A stretch of 37,994 bases of DNA, from contig JALEKN010000004.1 in NCBI GenBank assembly GCA_022769125.1, positions 1-37,994 on the forward strand, read 5' to 3'. Shown here in pieces: positions 8,029-17,897 of the stretch. The notes beneath the pieces were generated by a model. It was not told the origin of the DNA, made no database searches, and worked only from the letters and a program-made list of their open reading frames with translations. Within the stretch, counting starts at the first letter, position 1; every line of letters begins with the position of its first letter. The position numbers and the translations under genes are program-made. The stretch is from Agathobacter sp. (GTDB taxonomy: Bacteria; Bacillota; Clostridia; Lachnospirales; Lachnospiraceae).

Positions 8029-11000
8029 ATGACTATGCATAGTTCACACAAAAAAATCATTGCATCGGTATCACTCCTGCTTGTGGCAGTGCTTGTGATC
8101 ACAACGATTTCAATCAGTCATATTCATACTGTTTCGGCACAGCCGTCTTTCCAGGGAATTCAGACGATTGTTGCAGACAATACGGTGGATACTCCGTTTT
8201 CCGTCGTAGAGCTTGTCCCGAAGACGGATATGGCTGCATTCGGATATCTTGTGGATGGAAACGAACCGGTTGCGGGGGTCGATGCATCAACGGGAAAGGC
8301 AGTTTTGTGGCAGGACGCGATCAAACTGATTTCCGGTACGGCAGGGCGCACCAGCTGGATGGAAGAGCAGCAGGATAAGTTTAAAAATATCTGCGGAACG
8401 GATAAAGCACTTACCTATATTCCTTACGAGGAAACCTATGTCGTAGCAGAGGATGACGAAGCAAATTGGACGAAGGTTACACTTACAACGGAGGACGTAC
8501 TCGCAGCTGAGACGGCCGGATACCGGATGGAGGATGTGGGCGATGATCATGGCGCATATATCCTGACGGAAAGCTATGCGTTAAGTGATGCACAAAACGG
8601 CGATTATGATGAGAATCCGGATTATTTCGTCTATGCAGATGGCGGAAACCACGGATATTACTCTCTTGGCTTTGCAGTGATAAGTGGCACTAAGAGCGCA
8701 GAGACTGTTGAGGATCTGCAGGCGCTTGTCGGAGACAAGGGAGCATACGCTGTTACTTCTGCAACCATCTATACCTCCGAGGATGCGTTTGCTGATTTTC
8801 GTGCAAACGAGGCAAACCACAAGTATGCAATCTATGCAGTTCCGAGATCAGATCTTTCTTCAAACTTTACATACATAGGACTCGCGGGAGAAGTGAAACT
8901 CTCACGGGATGTTGATACAGGCGAAGGTGGTGACACCGGGGACAGTGGTAATACAGGCGAAGGCGGCGACACCGGAGACAGTGGCAATACAGGTGAAGGC
9001 GGCGATACGGAAAGCGGCACAGGCACTGATGAATCTGGCGAAAATACTGCGTCTGGAACAGAAGATGATGCAGCTGACACGCAGGATGCCGAGGGTGAAG
9101 AGAACGTAGATACCGGCGCCGGTACGGAAGAAGGCAGTGGCACCGGAGAAGGTGGCAATACCGGAAACGGTGAAGGTGCTGAAGAAGGTGGCAATACCGG
9201 AACAGGCGAAGGCACTGAGGAGGGCGGAACCACCGAGGCAGATCCGCTGCTTCTTGATTTTGGAAATTATTGGTATTATACGGTAAGCTTTGCGCATGTT
9301 CCGACGGATAAGCTTGAGACCGGAAACTATTATTATTCTGTTATTCCGGCAAAGACGGTATTTAACCGCTCACAGGATGCGGAGTACGGTTCTGTTCTTA
9401 ATGTCGCACATCCGTATGTGAAGAATGAGAATAAGACAGGTAATTTTGTCTGTACCAGCGCACCGGCATATGTCTATGTCGGTGAATGGAACGGCAGATA
9501 TACACTTGTTGCAGACACAGCGGGAAAGCTGGATCACGAGGCGAAGATTCCTTATTATTATTACAAGGGTGGCTTCTCAAGCAACAATCTGTTTAAGAAC
9601 CAGGTGTTCAATCAGGATGGATCGCTGGATGCAAAGAATATGTTCTTTGACGTTACAACAGTAACGCCGGATTCTTTCGAGGACTACCTTGAGAACAAGT
9701 CGGCATCGGAAATCGATCTGTTGTTCATTTCCGGAAGCAGTTCGTCTTTTGCTGCAGGGGCAGCCTTTGATACTTCGGATGACATCAAAAAGAGCACGGC
9801 GGAAGATATCATAAAGCAGGTATACGATACAGGTATCTATATGCCGGTTATCGCAGACTATTCAATTATTGCGTCAGAGGTGAATGATTCCGGAAAGTTA
9901 AGCAAGGGCGCTGATTTTGGAACAGCATCGGATGTGACGAATGTGCAGCGTCTGGCTGCACTTTTGTGTGCATCAAATTTCAGTACTGTTATAACAGATG
10001 TAAGTGCTTTTGATCTGGATTCGGTTGCATGGGATCAGCTTACGTTCCTTAAGGATGCTGATAATCACTATGTAAATAAGAATATCTATGTGATTCCGGG
10101 AAACACTTCGGGCAGGATTCCGTTTATCCTGTCTGATATTTCCGAGACGTTTATCTCGGGAGGAAACGACACGGATTTTGAGAATAACGCGAAAAATACT
10201 GGTTTTGATGAACTTGCCAGCTATATCGTCAATGAGAATTTTATCCGTCAGGCAGAGTCTGCGGGCGCGGAACACAGCTATGAACTTTTTGAGCGCAAGG
10301 TGACAAAGGCAATCGCAATCGAATACTGTATCAGTTATCTGCAGAAACGCCAGCAGTCGGTAAAGCATGATATCCATGTGCTTGATATCGAACCGAGACA
10401 GACGGATTCATACTACAATCCGGATTTGCAGGCTGCTATGAAAAAGTGGTTTACGGATGCCGGCTTCCAGGTGGATTCCCTTACGGTTACAACAATACCG
10501 ATGGCAGAGTTTATCGGCAGGATCGATGATCTGGCTGACTATGACATGATCTATTTTGGGCTGAATACCGATTACTTTAACAAGTCCGGTGCTATGACCG
10601 TTTATAATGACGTGGCAATGAACGGCCTGATCTATTCCAATGTCGGGGATATTTCGGTTGTCAATTCAAATGGATCTATAGGGCAGAAATGGCCATGGAG
10701 TTATTCCGGATTGCTTGAGAGTGATTATAAGCATACACTGAACAATGCAACCGGGCTGTTGGAACGGCTTAGCGTTATAACGGCGGAGTCGAAAAGCGGA
10801 TCGGATAAGAAGTCTGTTCTGGATGAAGGCAACCGCACAGAGACATTCCGTCTCTCTGGAAATGATCTGACAAAGCAGAAATACAATGAAATCATCGACT
10901 ACATCAAGGGTGGTTTTCCGGTTGTGTTTGCGGATGGCTTTATGGATGCGGGCAGTGTAAATGAACTGACAATCGACGATTGCACGTACATTTATGAACT

Positions 11001-13314
11001 GATAAAGGATCAGCTGGCAAAGGAAAACGTGATGACGGAGACAGATGCAAAAAGCCACATTGCAAAGCTGTACCGCTATGTCTCTTTGAATAAGCCTGTT
11101 GTCTCTGTTTCCGGGCTTACCAAGACAAGCGGAAAAGAGTATGTAACCTTAAACAGCTCCAAAATCAATTTCAGCTTCCAGATTGAGAACCTTTCGGCTG
11201 CGGAAGGAGAGTCGGAGTTTGACTGTGTATTCTATTTTGATAATAATGCGGATGGCAGATTCTCTGCAACGGAGTCTGTGGTTGCGTCTGACCTTACCAT
11301 CAGTCAGAATGGCAAGCGGATCAAGCCAAAGGATGGCCATTACAGCTTAAAGGCAGGAACTGACATCACCTATTCTTTGAGCTATTATCTTCCGGACTCA
11401 TACATTGGTATCATTCCGTGGAAGCTTAAGATCTGTCAGACGGACAATGAATACCGTTATGATTCTGTACAGGGATATTTTTACAAGAAGAATACAGGTG
11501 GTAAGCAGGTAGTCAATATCCTGCAGATCAATACAAAGAATGGTGCGCAACAAGCGTCATCTTTGAATATGCAGCAGGAAATGAATAAAAATTCGACATT
11601 CCGGAAGCTTGTAGAGTCTTTGGAAGACTTTACCTTAAATATCAAGACTATCTCCGGTGATGCGTATACGAACAGCTATGAGGAGCGGGATGGTGTGGCA
11701 TATGTCACGGTCGATGGCAGCCAGGTAAGGCTGGATTCCTTTGATATGCTGGTGCTTGGTTTTGCGGATGTGTACTCGCTTGACGATGGAACAAAGAATT
11801 GTTATAAGGGACTGCAGGATTATATCGATGCGGGAAAGCCTGTGCTTTGCACGCATGATACAACATCACCTTCCAACGATTCCACAGCGAAATACTGGGG
11901 CTATGATTACAATACCCTTCTCCGTAACTATGTCGGCATGGACCGTTACGGAATCTTAACGAACAAGGCATTAAAGCTCGGACTTGAGCTTGACAGCACT
12001 TCAGACCAGGAGGCTTGTCTTGTGGAGTCATCCGGGACCGGCACGGATAAGTTTTACATCGTAAGAAATTCAGATGGAACCTACAGCTATTCGAAGAACG
12101 CAAATAAAGCCACCACGATCCGCCAGCTGTTTGCCGATGCGGTGGATGCAGCGGCAGCAAATGACACGGATATCGCATATAAGCCAAGAAGCGGGAAGAA
12201 AGAGATTGTAAAGCAGAACCAGGGAATGACGGATCTAAGCCTGATGTATCAGGCGTATGGCTCCAGCAATTCGACAAACAGGGCACAGGATTATATCAAT
12301 TATGCAAGCAATCCTAAACTTACAAAAAACTGCTGGCAGACAACAACAACTGCGGTCCGCGTCAATGAAGGACAGATTACCACGTATCCATTTGTAATCG
12401 GTAATAAGCTTACGGTTTCAAGCACTCATTATCAGTATTATCAGCTTGATATGAATGAGGATGAGGATAATGACGGCGAGAGCGATATTGTTGTATGGTA
12501 TACGCTGTCCGGAAGTACTGCTGACAATTCACTTTACACGACTGCGGAAAAGGATGTCCGGAACAATTATTATATCTATACAAAGGGTAACATCACATAT
12601 TCCGGTGTAGGGCACAGCAATGTAAATTCAGAGAATGAGTTAAAGCTCTATATCAATACCATGATCGCTGCTTACAGCACAGGCCTGAATACGCCGACCG
12701 TATCCATCCGGCAGGGCATTGATGAGGATGCTCCGGCTGTCGATACGATCTATCTTTCTTATGATGCGAGACAGGATGTGATCCTTGAGGAGGAGCTTGG
12801 ACGGGACTATACCAATCCGGTACGGCAGAAGTTCTACTTCACGGTAAACGACAGCAACCTGATCAAGAATATGCGTTCCAAGGAAGAGTTTGTTGATTTC
12901 TATATTGAAGTGACAAAGGCCGAGTATGATGCAAACAGATATTGGGGATCGTACATCGAGCATGATGGCATTTATCTGAAAAAGCAGAACTGGACGGTTT
13001 ATGCGGCAGATGGAAGTGCGCTCAGTACGACCAACAATGCGGAGGGCATCAAAAACGGCTGGTATGATGCTTCGTCTGGCAAGTATCATCTGGTCAGTGG
13101 AACCACGTATTGTGTGGATCTTGACATAAACAGCCTGATTTCGGCTGCATCCTACAATGGACAGCAGTTTAAGAACAGCACCAGGGCGATTAAGGTTTAC
13201 ATTGGGGCATATACGAAGATTACCTACAATAATTATGCGTCCACGGTTACGGACACAGATATTAGCTACTATGGATTTGAGATACGCCAGCTTGAGCTTG
13301 TGGATCTGGATTAA
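8029..13314 (+). CDS. Giant secreted protein at the end of the pilus operon (DUF5057-like), 1761 aa
   Basis: Probable extracellular protein. An N-terminal basic stretch and hydrophobic helix (about residues 8-28) end in TVSAQ, a plausible signal peptidase I site. Residues 298-405 are a Gly/Glu/Thr/Asp/Ser linker beginning with 12-residue repeats GEGGDTGDSGNT. Two similar modules, near residues 780 and 1160, each start with a short strand (HVLDIEP / NILQINT) and lead to DMIYFGL / DMLVLGF, suggesting an internal duplication with a Rossmann- or flavodoxin-like fold. It resembles proteins I remember as DUF5057, which often accompany Clostridia pilus genes. No sortase motif or C-terminal membrane anchor is seen, so retention may depend on the pilus. 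The ATG at 8029 is chosen because GGAG lies eight bases upstream; an in-frame TTG at 7984 lacks a site. Function unknown; adhesin is inference. Confidence 0.75.
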   Translation: MTMHSSHKKIIASVSLLLVAVLVITTISISHIHTVSAQPSFQGIQTIVADNTVDTPFSVVELVPKTDMAAFGYLVDGNEPVAGVDASTGKAVLWQDAIKLISGTAGRTSWMEEQQDKFKNICGTDKALTYIPYEETYVVAEDDEANWTKVTLTTEDVLAAETAGYRMEDVGDDHGAYILTESYALSDAQNGDYDENPDYFVYADGGNHGYYSLGFAVISGTKSAETVEDLQALVGDKGAYAVTSATIYTSEDAFADFRANEANHKYAIYAVPRSDLSSNFTYIGLAGEVKLSRDVDTGEGGDTGDSGNTGEGGDTGDSGNTGEGGDTESGTGTDESGENTASGTEDDAADTQDAEGEENVDTGAGTEEGSGTGEGGNTGNGEGAEEGGNTGTGEGTEEGGTTEADPLLLDFGNYWYYTVSFAHVPTDKLETGNYYYSVIPAKTVFNRSQDAEYGSVLNVAHPYVKNENKTGNFVCTSAPAYVYVGEWNGRYTLVADTAGKLDHEAKIPYYYYKGGFSSNNLFKNQVFNQDGSLDAKNMFFDVTTVTPDSFEDYLENKSASEIDLLFISGSSSSFAAGAAFDTSDDIKKSTAEDIIKQVYDTGIYMPVIADYSIIASEVNDSGKLSKGADFGTASDVTNVQRLAALLCASNFSTVITDVSAFDLDSVAWDQLTFLKDADNHYVNKNIYVIPGNTSGRIPFILSDISETFISGGNDTDFENNAKNTGFDELASYIVNENFIRQAESAGAEHSYELFERKVTKAIAIEYCISYLQKRQQSVKHDIHVLDIEPRQTDSYYNPDLQAAMKKWFTDAGFQVDSLTVTTIPMAEFIGRIDDLADYDMIYFGLNTDYFNKSGAMTVYNDVAMNGLIYSNVGDISVVNSNGSIGQKWPWSYSGLLESDYKHTLNNATGLLERLSVITAESKSGSDKKSVLDEGNRTETFRLSGNDLTKQKYNEIIDYIKGGFPVVFADGFMDAGSVNELTIDDCTYIYELIKDQLAKENVMTETDAKSHIAKLYRYVSLNKPVVSVSGLTKTSGKEYVTLNSSKINFSFQIENLSAAEGESEFDCVFYFDNNADGRFSATESVVASDLTISQNGKRIKPKDGHYSLKAGTDITYSLSYYLPDSYIGIIPWKLKICQTDNEYRYDSVQGYFYKKNTGGKQVVNILQINTKNGAQQASSLNMQQEMNKNSTFRKLVESLEDFTLNIKTISGDAYTNSYEERDGVAYVTVDGSQVRLDSFDMLVLGFADVYSLDDGTKNCYKGLQDYIDAGKPVLCTHDTTSPSNDSTAKYWGYDYNTLLRNYVGMDRYGILTNKALKLGLELDSTSDQEACLVESSGTGTDKFYIVRNSDGTYSYSKNANKATTIRQLFADAVDAAAANDTDIAYKPRSGKKEIVKQNQGMTDLSLMYQAYGSSNSTNRAQDYINYASNPKLTKNCWQTTTTAVRVNEGQITTYPFVIGNKLTVSSTHYQYYQLDMNEDEDNDGESDIVVWYTLSGSTADNSLYTTAEKDVRNNYYIYTKGNITYSGVGHSNVNSENELKLYINTMIAAYSTGLNTPTVSIRQGIDEDAPAVDTIYLSYDARQDVILEEELGRDYTNPVRQKFYFTVNDSNLIKNMRSKEEFVDFYIEVTKAEYDANRYWGSYIEHDGIYLKKQNWTVYAADGSALSTTNNAEGIKNGWYDASSGKYHLVSGTTYCVDLDINSLISAASYNGQQFKNSTRAIKVYIGAYTKITYNNYASTVTDTDISYYGFEIRQLELVDLD
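8920..9009 (+). repeat. 36-base tandem coding repeat (12 aa GEGGDTGDSGNT)
   Basis: Two full copies (8920-8955, 8956-8991) and a half copy lie inside the giant secreted protein gene. Copies differ mainly at synonymous positions. A related Gly-Asn-Thr-Gly-Glu stretch follows at about 9151-9237. Such repeats are prone to length change and form a flexible acidic stalk. Confidence 0.85.
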
Positions 13315-13444
13315 CCGGAGCGTGTGACAGGTTTCAGTGATGGATGTGAAGCCGCGGATTGGAAGCAGCCGCAATGATTTTATATCGTACAGTTATTGAT
13401 GATATATTTACTATAACTTCGAGTGATTATAAGTATAACAATCG

Positions 13445-13484
13445 AGCATTCTTGCAAACCTTGACGAAGGTATGCAAGAGTGCT
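13445..13484. promoter_or_regulatory. Long inverted repeat centred on the ilvN -35 box
   Basis: The arms AGCATTCTTGCA (13445-13456) and TGCAAGAGTGCT (13473-13484) match at 11 of 12 positions, with a G-T pair as the exception. The inner arms ACCTT and AAGGT are also complementary around GACG. The repeat encloses the whole -35 hexamer, so a dimeric regulator binding here would block or recruit polymerase. Because it lies upstream of the expected transcription start, I favour a DNA operator over an RNA hairpin. Confidence 0.6.
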
Positions 13485-13489
13485 AAGAT
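13461..13489 (+). promoter_or_regulatory. Sigma-A promoter of ilvNC
   Basis: TTGACG (13461-13466), 17-base spacer, TAAGAT (13484-13489). It lies 50 bases before the ilvN start. The intergenic stretch 13315-13538 contains no convincing terminator for the pilus operon and no T-box features. Confidence 0.75.
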
Positions 13490-13538
13490 AACTCATGTGT
13501 GAGTGAGTATATTTACATTGAAAAGGGGACTTTTTCGG

Positions 13539-15106
<1,568 letters not shown>

Positions 15107-15127
15107 TCGATACATAGGATTGTGCGT

Positions 15128-15157
15128 AAGGGCATGGGTTTATCCCATGCCCTTTTT
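15128..15157 (+). terminator. Intrinsic terminator of ilvNC
   Basis: GGGCATGGG (15130-15138), loop TTTAT, CCCATGCCC (15144-15152), then five T. A flanking A-T pair set extends the stem. Confidence 0.92.
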
Positions 15158-15300
15158 GCTTTATAGGAAATTTCTTTTCCTATAAAGCAAAAATGCTCCG
15201 CAGGGATGCGACCCGTGTGGAGTTGAAGATGCACTTGCGTGCCCACACGGGCGCGCAAAGAGTCACAAGGTGACTCTTTGTTCCGCAGATTTGCGCATTT
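15158..15300. repeat. Highly structured intergenic element (possible dispersed repeat or RNA)
   Basis: Four perfect or near-perfect stems occupy 143 bases. The first is GCTTTATAGGAAA / TTTCCTATAAAGC (15158-15188). The second is GCG-CCCGTGTGG / CCACACGGG-CGC (15208-15254) with an inner hairpin GCAC-TTGC-GTGC. The third is CAAAGAGTCAC / GTGACTCTTTG (15256-15280) with loop AAG. The fourth is an enclosing stem AAATGC / GCATTT (15191-15196 with 15295-15300). A direct repeat TCCGCAG flanks the inner stems. No ORF with a ribosome site explains it, and it does not match riboswitch consensus I know, including c-di-GMP types. It resembles a small palindromic repetitive element. Identity uncertain. Confidence 0.55.
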
Positions 15301-15314
15301 GTTGAGAGAAATTG

Positions 15315-15343
15315 TTGATTTGGCAGGGGGGAAACTATATAAT
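15315..15343 (+). promoter_or_regulatory. Sigma-A promoter of the EAL-domain gene
   Basis: TTGATT (15315-15320), 17-base spacer, TATAAT (15338-15343). The expected start gives a leader of about 50 bases before the ATG at 15404. Confidence 0.75.
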
Positions 15344-15403
15344 AAATAATATATGATATAAATTGGGGATTTTGTAAGCACATACAACAATGGGGAGAAG
15401 GTT

Positions 15404-17305
15404 ATGAATATACAATTACAGTGTTGCGGGCTTGTAATCATTGCTTTGCTCATTTTTTTCTTTTTCAACCAGCGAAGGGTAGGATTGTTTTCGGAGCATA
15501 TTTTTCTTCAGACGATTATGCTCACGGGAATTAGTCTGATTTTTGACGTTTTATCGATTGCTGCGATTACATACATGGATGCTTTGCCGGTGCTTCTGGT
15601 GAATGGAATCTGCAGGGTATACCTTGCGAGCCTTGTCATGGCGGCGGCTCAGGCATTGTTTTATGTGCTGGTCGATATGCATGACGAGAGAGTGTATCTG
15701 CGTATTGTAGGTCATATCCGGTTCGCTACGGTTGCACAGATTTTACTTGTCTTCCTTACTCCGATTTCTATTTATTCGGATGGAGTGGTTATGTATACTT
15801 ATGGCCCGAGTGTGCTCCTGACGTATCTATTTGCGGTTTCTTATGTGATCGCGTCTCTTGTCTGTGCGGTGGTATTCCGCCATGTGATTGTGCGCAACCG
15901 GCGGATTGCAGTGTGTATCTGGATGACATTGTGGATGGGAGCTGCGGTCATACAGTTTTTTAACAGCCAGATTCTTCTGGTTGGATTTGCAAGTGCACTT
16001 GGCATGATGGCTTTATTTTTGAAGCTGGAGAATCCGGAGTCCAATATGGACAGGCAGTTTGGATGTTTTCATGCACATGCGCTTACACAGTATCTGGATC
16101 AGTGTTATGAGAGAAAGAATCCACAGAGTGTTCTTTTTATTTCTCTGGCCGGCTCAAAAGGAAATGAGACACATAGTTTGTCCAGGAGCGAGAGTCTGGT
16201 GCGCCTGACGGAGTATCTGTTTCGTTTTCCAAAGGCTAAAGTGTTTAAGAATAATGATCCGGAGCTTGTTGTGCTCCTGCCAAATGCAGATGAAATGATG
16301 AATATATATCAGCGGGTAAAGGAAGAATTCTGGCCGGAGCGCAAGGAAAACATACGTAAAGATGGCAAGATGGGTATGTATCCATTTACTTTTATGGCAT
16401 TGATTCCGGATATCCTCCTGCTTGACAATAGCGATGATTTTTATCAGCTGCTTCAGTATCTTCGGGCTGAGAACAGACGGAAGAACAGTGCAGACACGGT
16501 ATATGTGGACGGAACCATTTTTGCAGCGATGCGGCAGAGAGGCGAGATCAAGGAAAGCGTGTTAAGTGCATTGGAGGAGGACCGCATAGAGGTGTTTTAT
16601 CAGCCGATTTACTCTACCAAACAGAAGCGCTTTGTCTCGGCTGAAGCTCTTGTGCGCATCCGCAATACGGATGGAAGCATCATTCCACCCGGAAAGTTTA
16701 TTCCGATTGCGGAAGAGACAGGAATCATTGCACAGCTTGGTGAGCGTGTATTTGAAAAGGTGTGTGAATTCCTGCAGAATAGCAGTGTTGAGAAATATGG
16801 AATTTCTTACATAGAGGTAAACCTGTCGGTTGTGCAATGCGAGCAGAAGAATCTTGCGGAGCGCTACATAACAATTATGAATCAGTATAAGATCAGACCA
16901 TGGCAGATCAACCTTGAAATCACGGAGTCTGCTTCTGTTAAGACCAAAGAGATTTTACTCGAGAATATGAAACGGCTGATCAACCATGGGGTAACATTTT
17001 CCCTGGATGATTTCGGAATCGGACAGTCAAATCTGGACTATGTGATCGAGATGCCGGTTTCTCTTATGAAATTTGATATGAATATGACACAGGCATATTT
17101 TAGGGATTTAAAGGCACAGTTTGTTATGCAGGCAGCAATCCATATGGCACACGGAATGGATCTGCTTCTGGTTGCAGAGGGCGTTGAAACAGAGGAGCAG
17201 CTAAACGGCATGAAGAATGAAAATATCGACTTTATTCAGGGATATTACTTCTCAAAGCCGCTTCCGCAACAGGAATTTTTGAATTTTCTTGAAGAGAGTG
17301 CTTAA
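15404..17305 (+). CDS. Membrane EAL-domain cyclic-di-GMP phosphodiesterase
   Basis: Predicted to hydrolyse c-di-GMP to pGpG at the membrane. Residues 5-205 contain about six to seven hydrophobic helices, probably a sensor. Residues about 215-370 look like a degenerate GGDEF-type linker domain without the GGDEF signature. The EAL domain (about 388-633) retains the catalytic signatures: SAEALVRIR, VNLSV, LEITES, SLDDFGIG, LMKFDMN, VAEGVETEEQ and QGYYFSKPL. The metal and base residues (Glu of EAL, Asn, Glu of EITE, the DD pair, Lys, Glu of EGVE, Gln) therefore all seem present, which argues for an active enzyme. RBS GGGGAGAAGG precedes the ATG. Monocistronic by position: it has its own promoter, and repeat-rich DNA follows. 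Confidence 0.92.
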   Translation: MNIQLQCCGLVIIALLIFFFFNQRRVGLFSEHIFLQTIMLTGISLIFDVLSIAAITYMDALPVLLVNGICRVYLASLVMAAAQALFYVLVDMHDERVYLRIVGHIRFATVAQILLVFLTPISIYSDGVVMYTYGPSVLLTYLFAVSYVIASLVCAVVFRHVIVRNRRIAVCIWMTLWMGAAVIQFFNSQILLVGFASALGMMALFLKLENPESNMDRQFGCFHAHALTQYLDQCYERKNPQSVLFISLAGSKGNETHSLSRSESLVRLTEYLFRFPKAKVFKNNDPELVVLLPNADEMMNIYQRVKEEFWPERKENIRKDGKMGMYPFTFMALIPDILLLDNSDDFYQLLQYLRAENRRKNSADTVYVDGTIFAAMRQRGEIKESVLSALEEDRIEVFYQPIYSTKQKRFVSAEALVRIRNTDGSIIPPGKFIPIAEETGIIAQLGERVFEKVCEFLQNSSVEKYGISYIEVNLSVVQCEQKNLAERYITIMNQYKIRPWQINLEITESASVKTKEILLENMKRLINHGVTFSLDDFGIGQSNLDYVIEMPVSLMKFDMNMTQAYFRDLKAQFVMQAAIHMAHGMDLLLVAEGVETEEQLNGMKNENIDFIQGYYFSKPLPQQEFLNFLEESA

Positions 17306-17379
17306 CAATAGTATAATTATTGCCGAAAAATATTTATAGGTTATAGTATGCAGTTAGAGATTGATAATCTGTGATTTAC

Positions 17380-17489
17380 GGTTTGCGATATGCAGGTTGC
17401 AATTTGTGGTTTGCGATATGCAGGTTGTAATCTGTGATTTGAAATCTATAAGTTACAATCTGTAATGTGTAATTTATAACTTGGAATTT
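17380..17489. repeat. Degenerate 28-base tandem repeats
   Basis: Copies begin at 17380, 17408, 17436 and 17464 (the last shorter). The first two share GTTTGCGATATGCAGGTTG exactly; later copies drift (GATTTGAAATCTATAAGTTA). A partial related copy lies upstream at about 17338-17373. There are no unique spacers, so it is not a CRISPR. No gene is present between 17306 and 17897. Confidence 0.75.
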
Positions 17490-17517
17490 AAATTTAATTC
17501 TAATATTAGTCTGGAAA

Positions 17518-17825
17518 GATGCCGGCGAGAGGGTATGACAGTGCAGTAAGGAGGTTTGATGCCCCGGCAAGCGTCATTGAGAGGGCATAGGGATGCCGAA
17601 AGCGTGTGTGATGCCCCGGTGGAAGCTAGTCAAGGGGTATAGAAATGTCAAAAGCGTGTGTGATGCCCCGGCAAAAGCTAGTGATGGGGTATAGAGATGC
17701 AAAATGTGCGTGTGATACCCCGGTTGGCGTCAATGAAAGGGTATAGAGATATAAAATGCGTGTGTGATGCCCCGATAGGCGTCACCAAGAGGGCATAAAG
17801 GTACAGTTAGAAGTAAAAATGCCCC
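17518..17825. repeat. 52-base tandem repeats with covarying terminal stems
   Basis: Four consecutive 52-base units start at 17558, 17610, 17662 and 17714. They are flanked by a shortened 40-base copy (17518), a diverged 53-base copy (17766) and a final ATGCCCC fragment (17819). Each unit opens with GATGCCCCGG or a variant and carries a complementary GGGCAT or GGGTAT about 24 bases later. The pairing is kept across copies: ATGCCC with GGGCAT, ATACCC with GGGTAT, and G-T wobble forms in between. The linker often ends GCGTGTGT. The array lies directly upstream of the XrtG operon promoter. Confidence 0.85.
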
Positions 17826-17862
17826 AATCATACCAATTTTTAATTAGGTTTTTGTTTTAATT

Positions 17863-17868
17863 TATAAT
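17863..17868 (+). promoter_or_regulatory. Probable -10 box of the XrtG operon
   Basis: TATAAT sits 29 bases before the chosen ATG. The -35 at 17-base spacing is a weak TTAATT (17840-17845), so an activator or another sigma factor may help. Confidence 0.5.
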
Positions 17869-17897
17869 AACTTAGGAAAGTGTAGGTGGAGGAACTT

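Noticed and set aside
8832..9297. Pro/Ser-rich and Cys/Ile-rich minus-strand frames
   Set aside because: They are mirror images of the Gly/Glu/Thr repeat region in the giant secreted protein gene.
12640..13374. 244-residue minus-strand frame
   Set aside because: It lies wholly opposite the C-terminal coding part of the giant protein and lacks an RBS or recognisable domain.
13315..13538. T-box or leader-peptide attenuator before ilvN
   Set aside because: No T-box core sequence, no antiterminator/terminator pair and no run of Val/Leu/Ile codons was seen.
15158..15300. c-di-GMP riboswitch upstream of the EAL gene
   Set aside because: The conserved core bases of the known c-di-GMP riboswitch classes are not found, and the element lies upstream of the gene's promoter.
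17376..17570. Minus-strand 64-residue frame over the 28-base repeats
   Set aside because: The peptide merely reflects the DNA repeats; no start signal and no known family.
17338..17825. Possible CRISPR array in the repeat-rich gap
   Set aside because: Repeats are contiguous and degenerate with no unique spacers, and no cas genes are nearby; they are tandem repeats.
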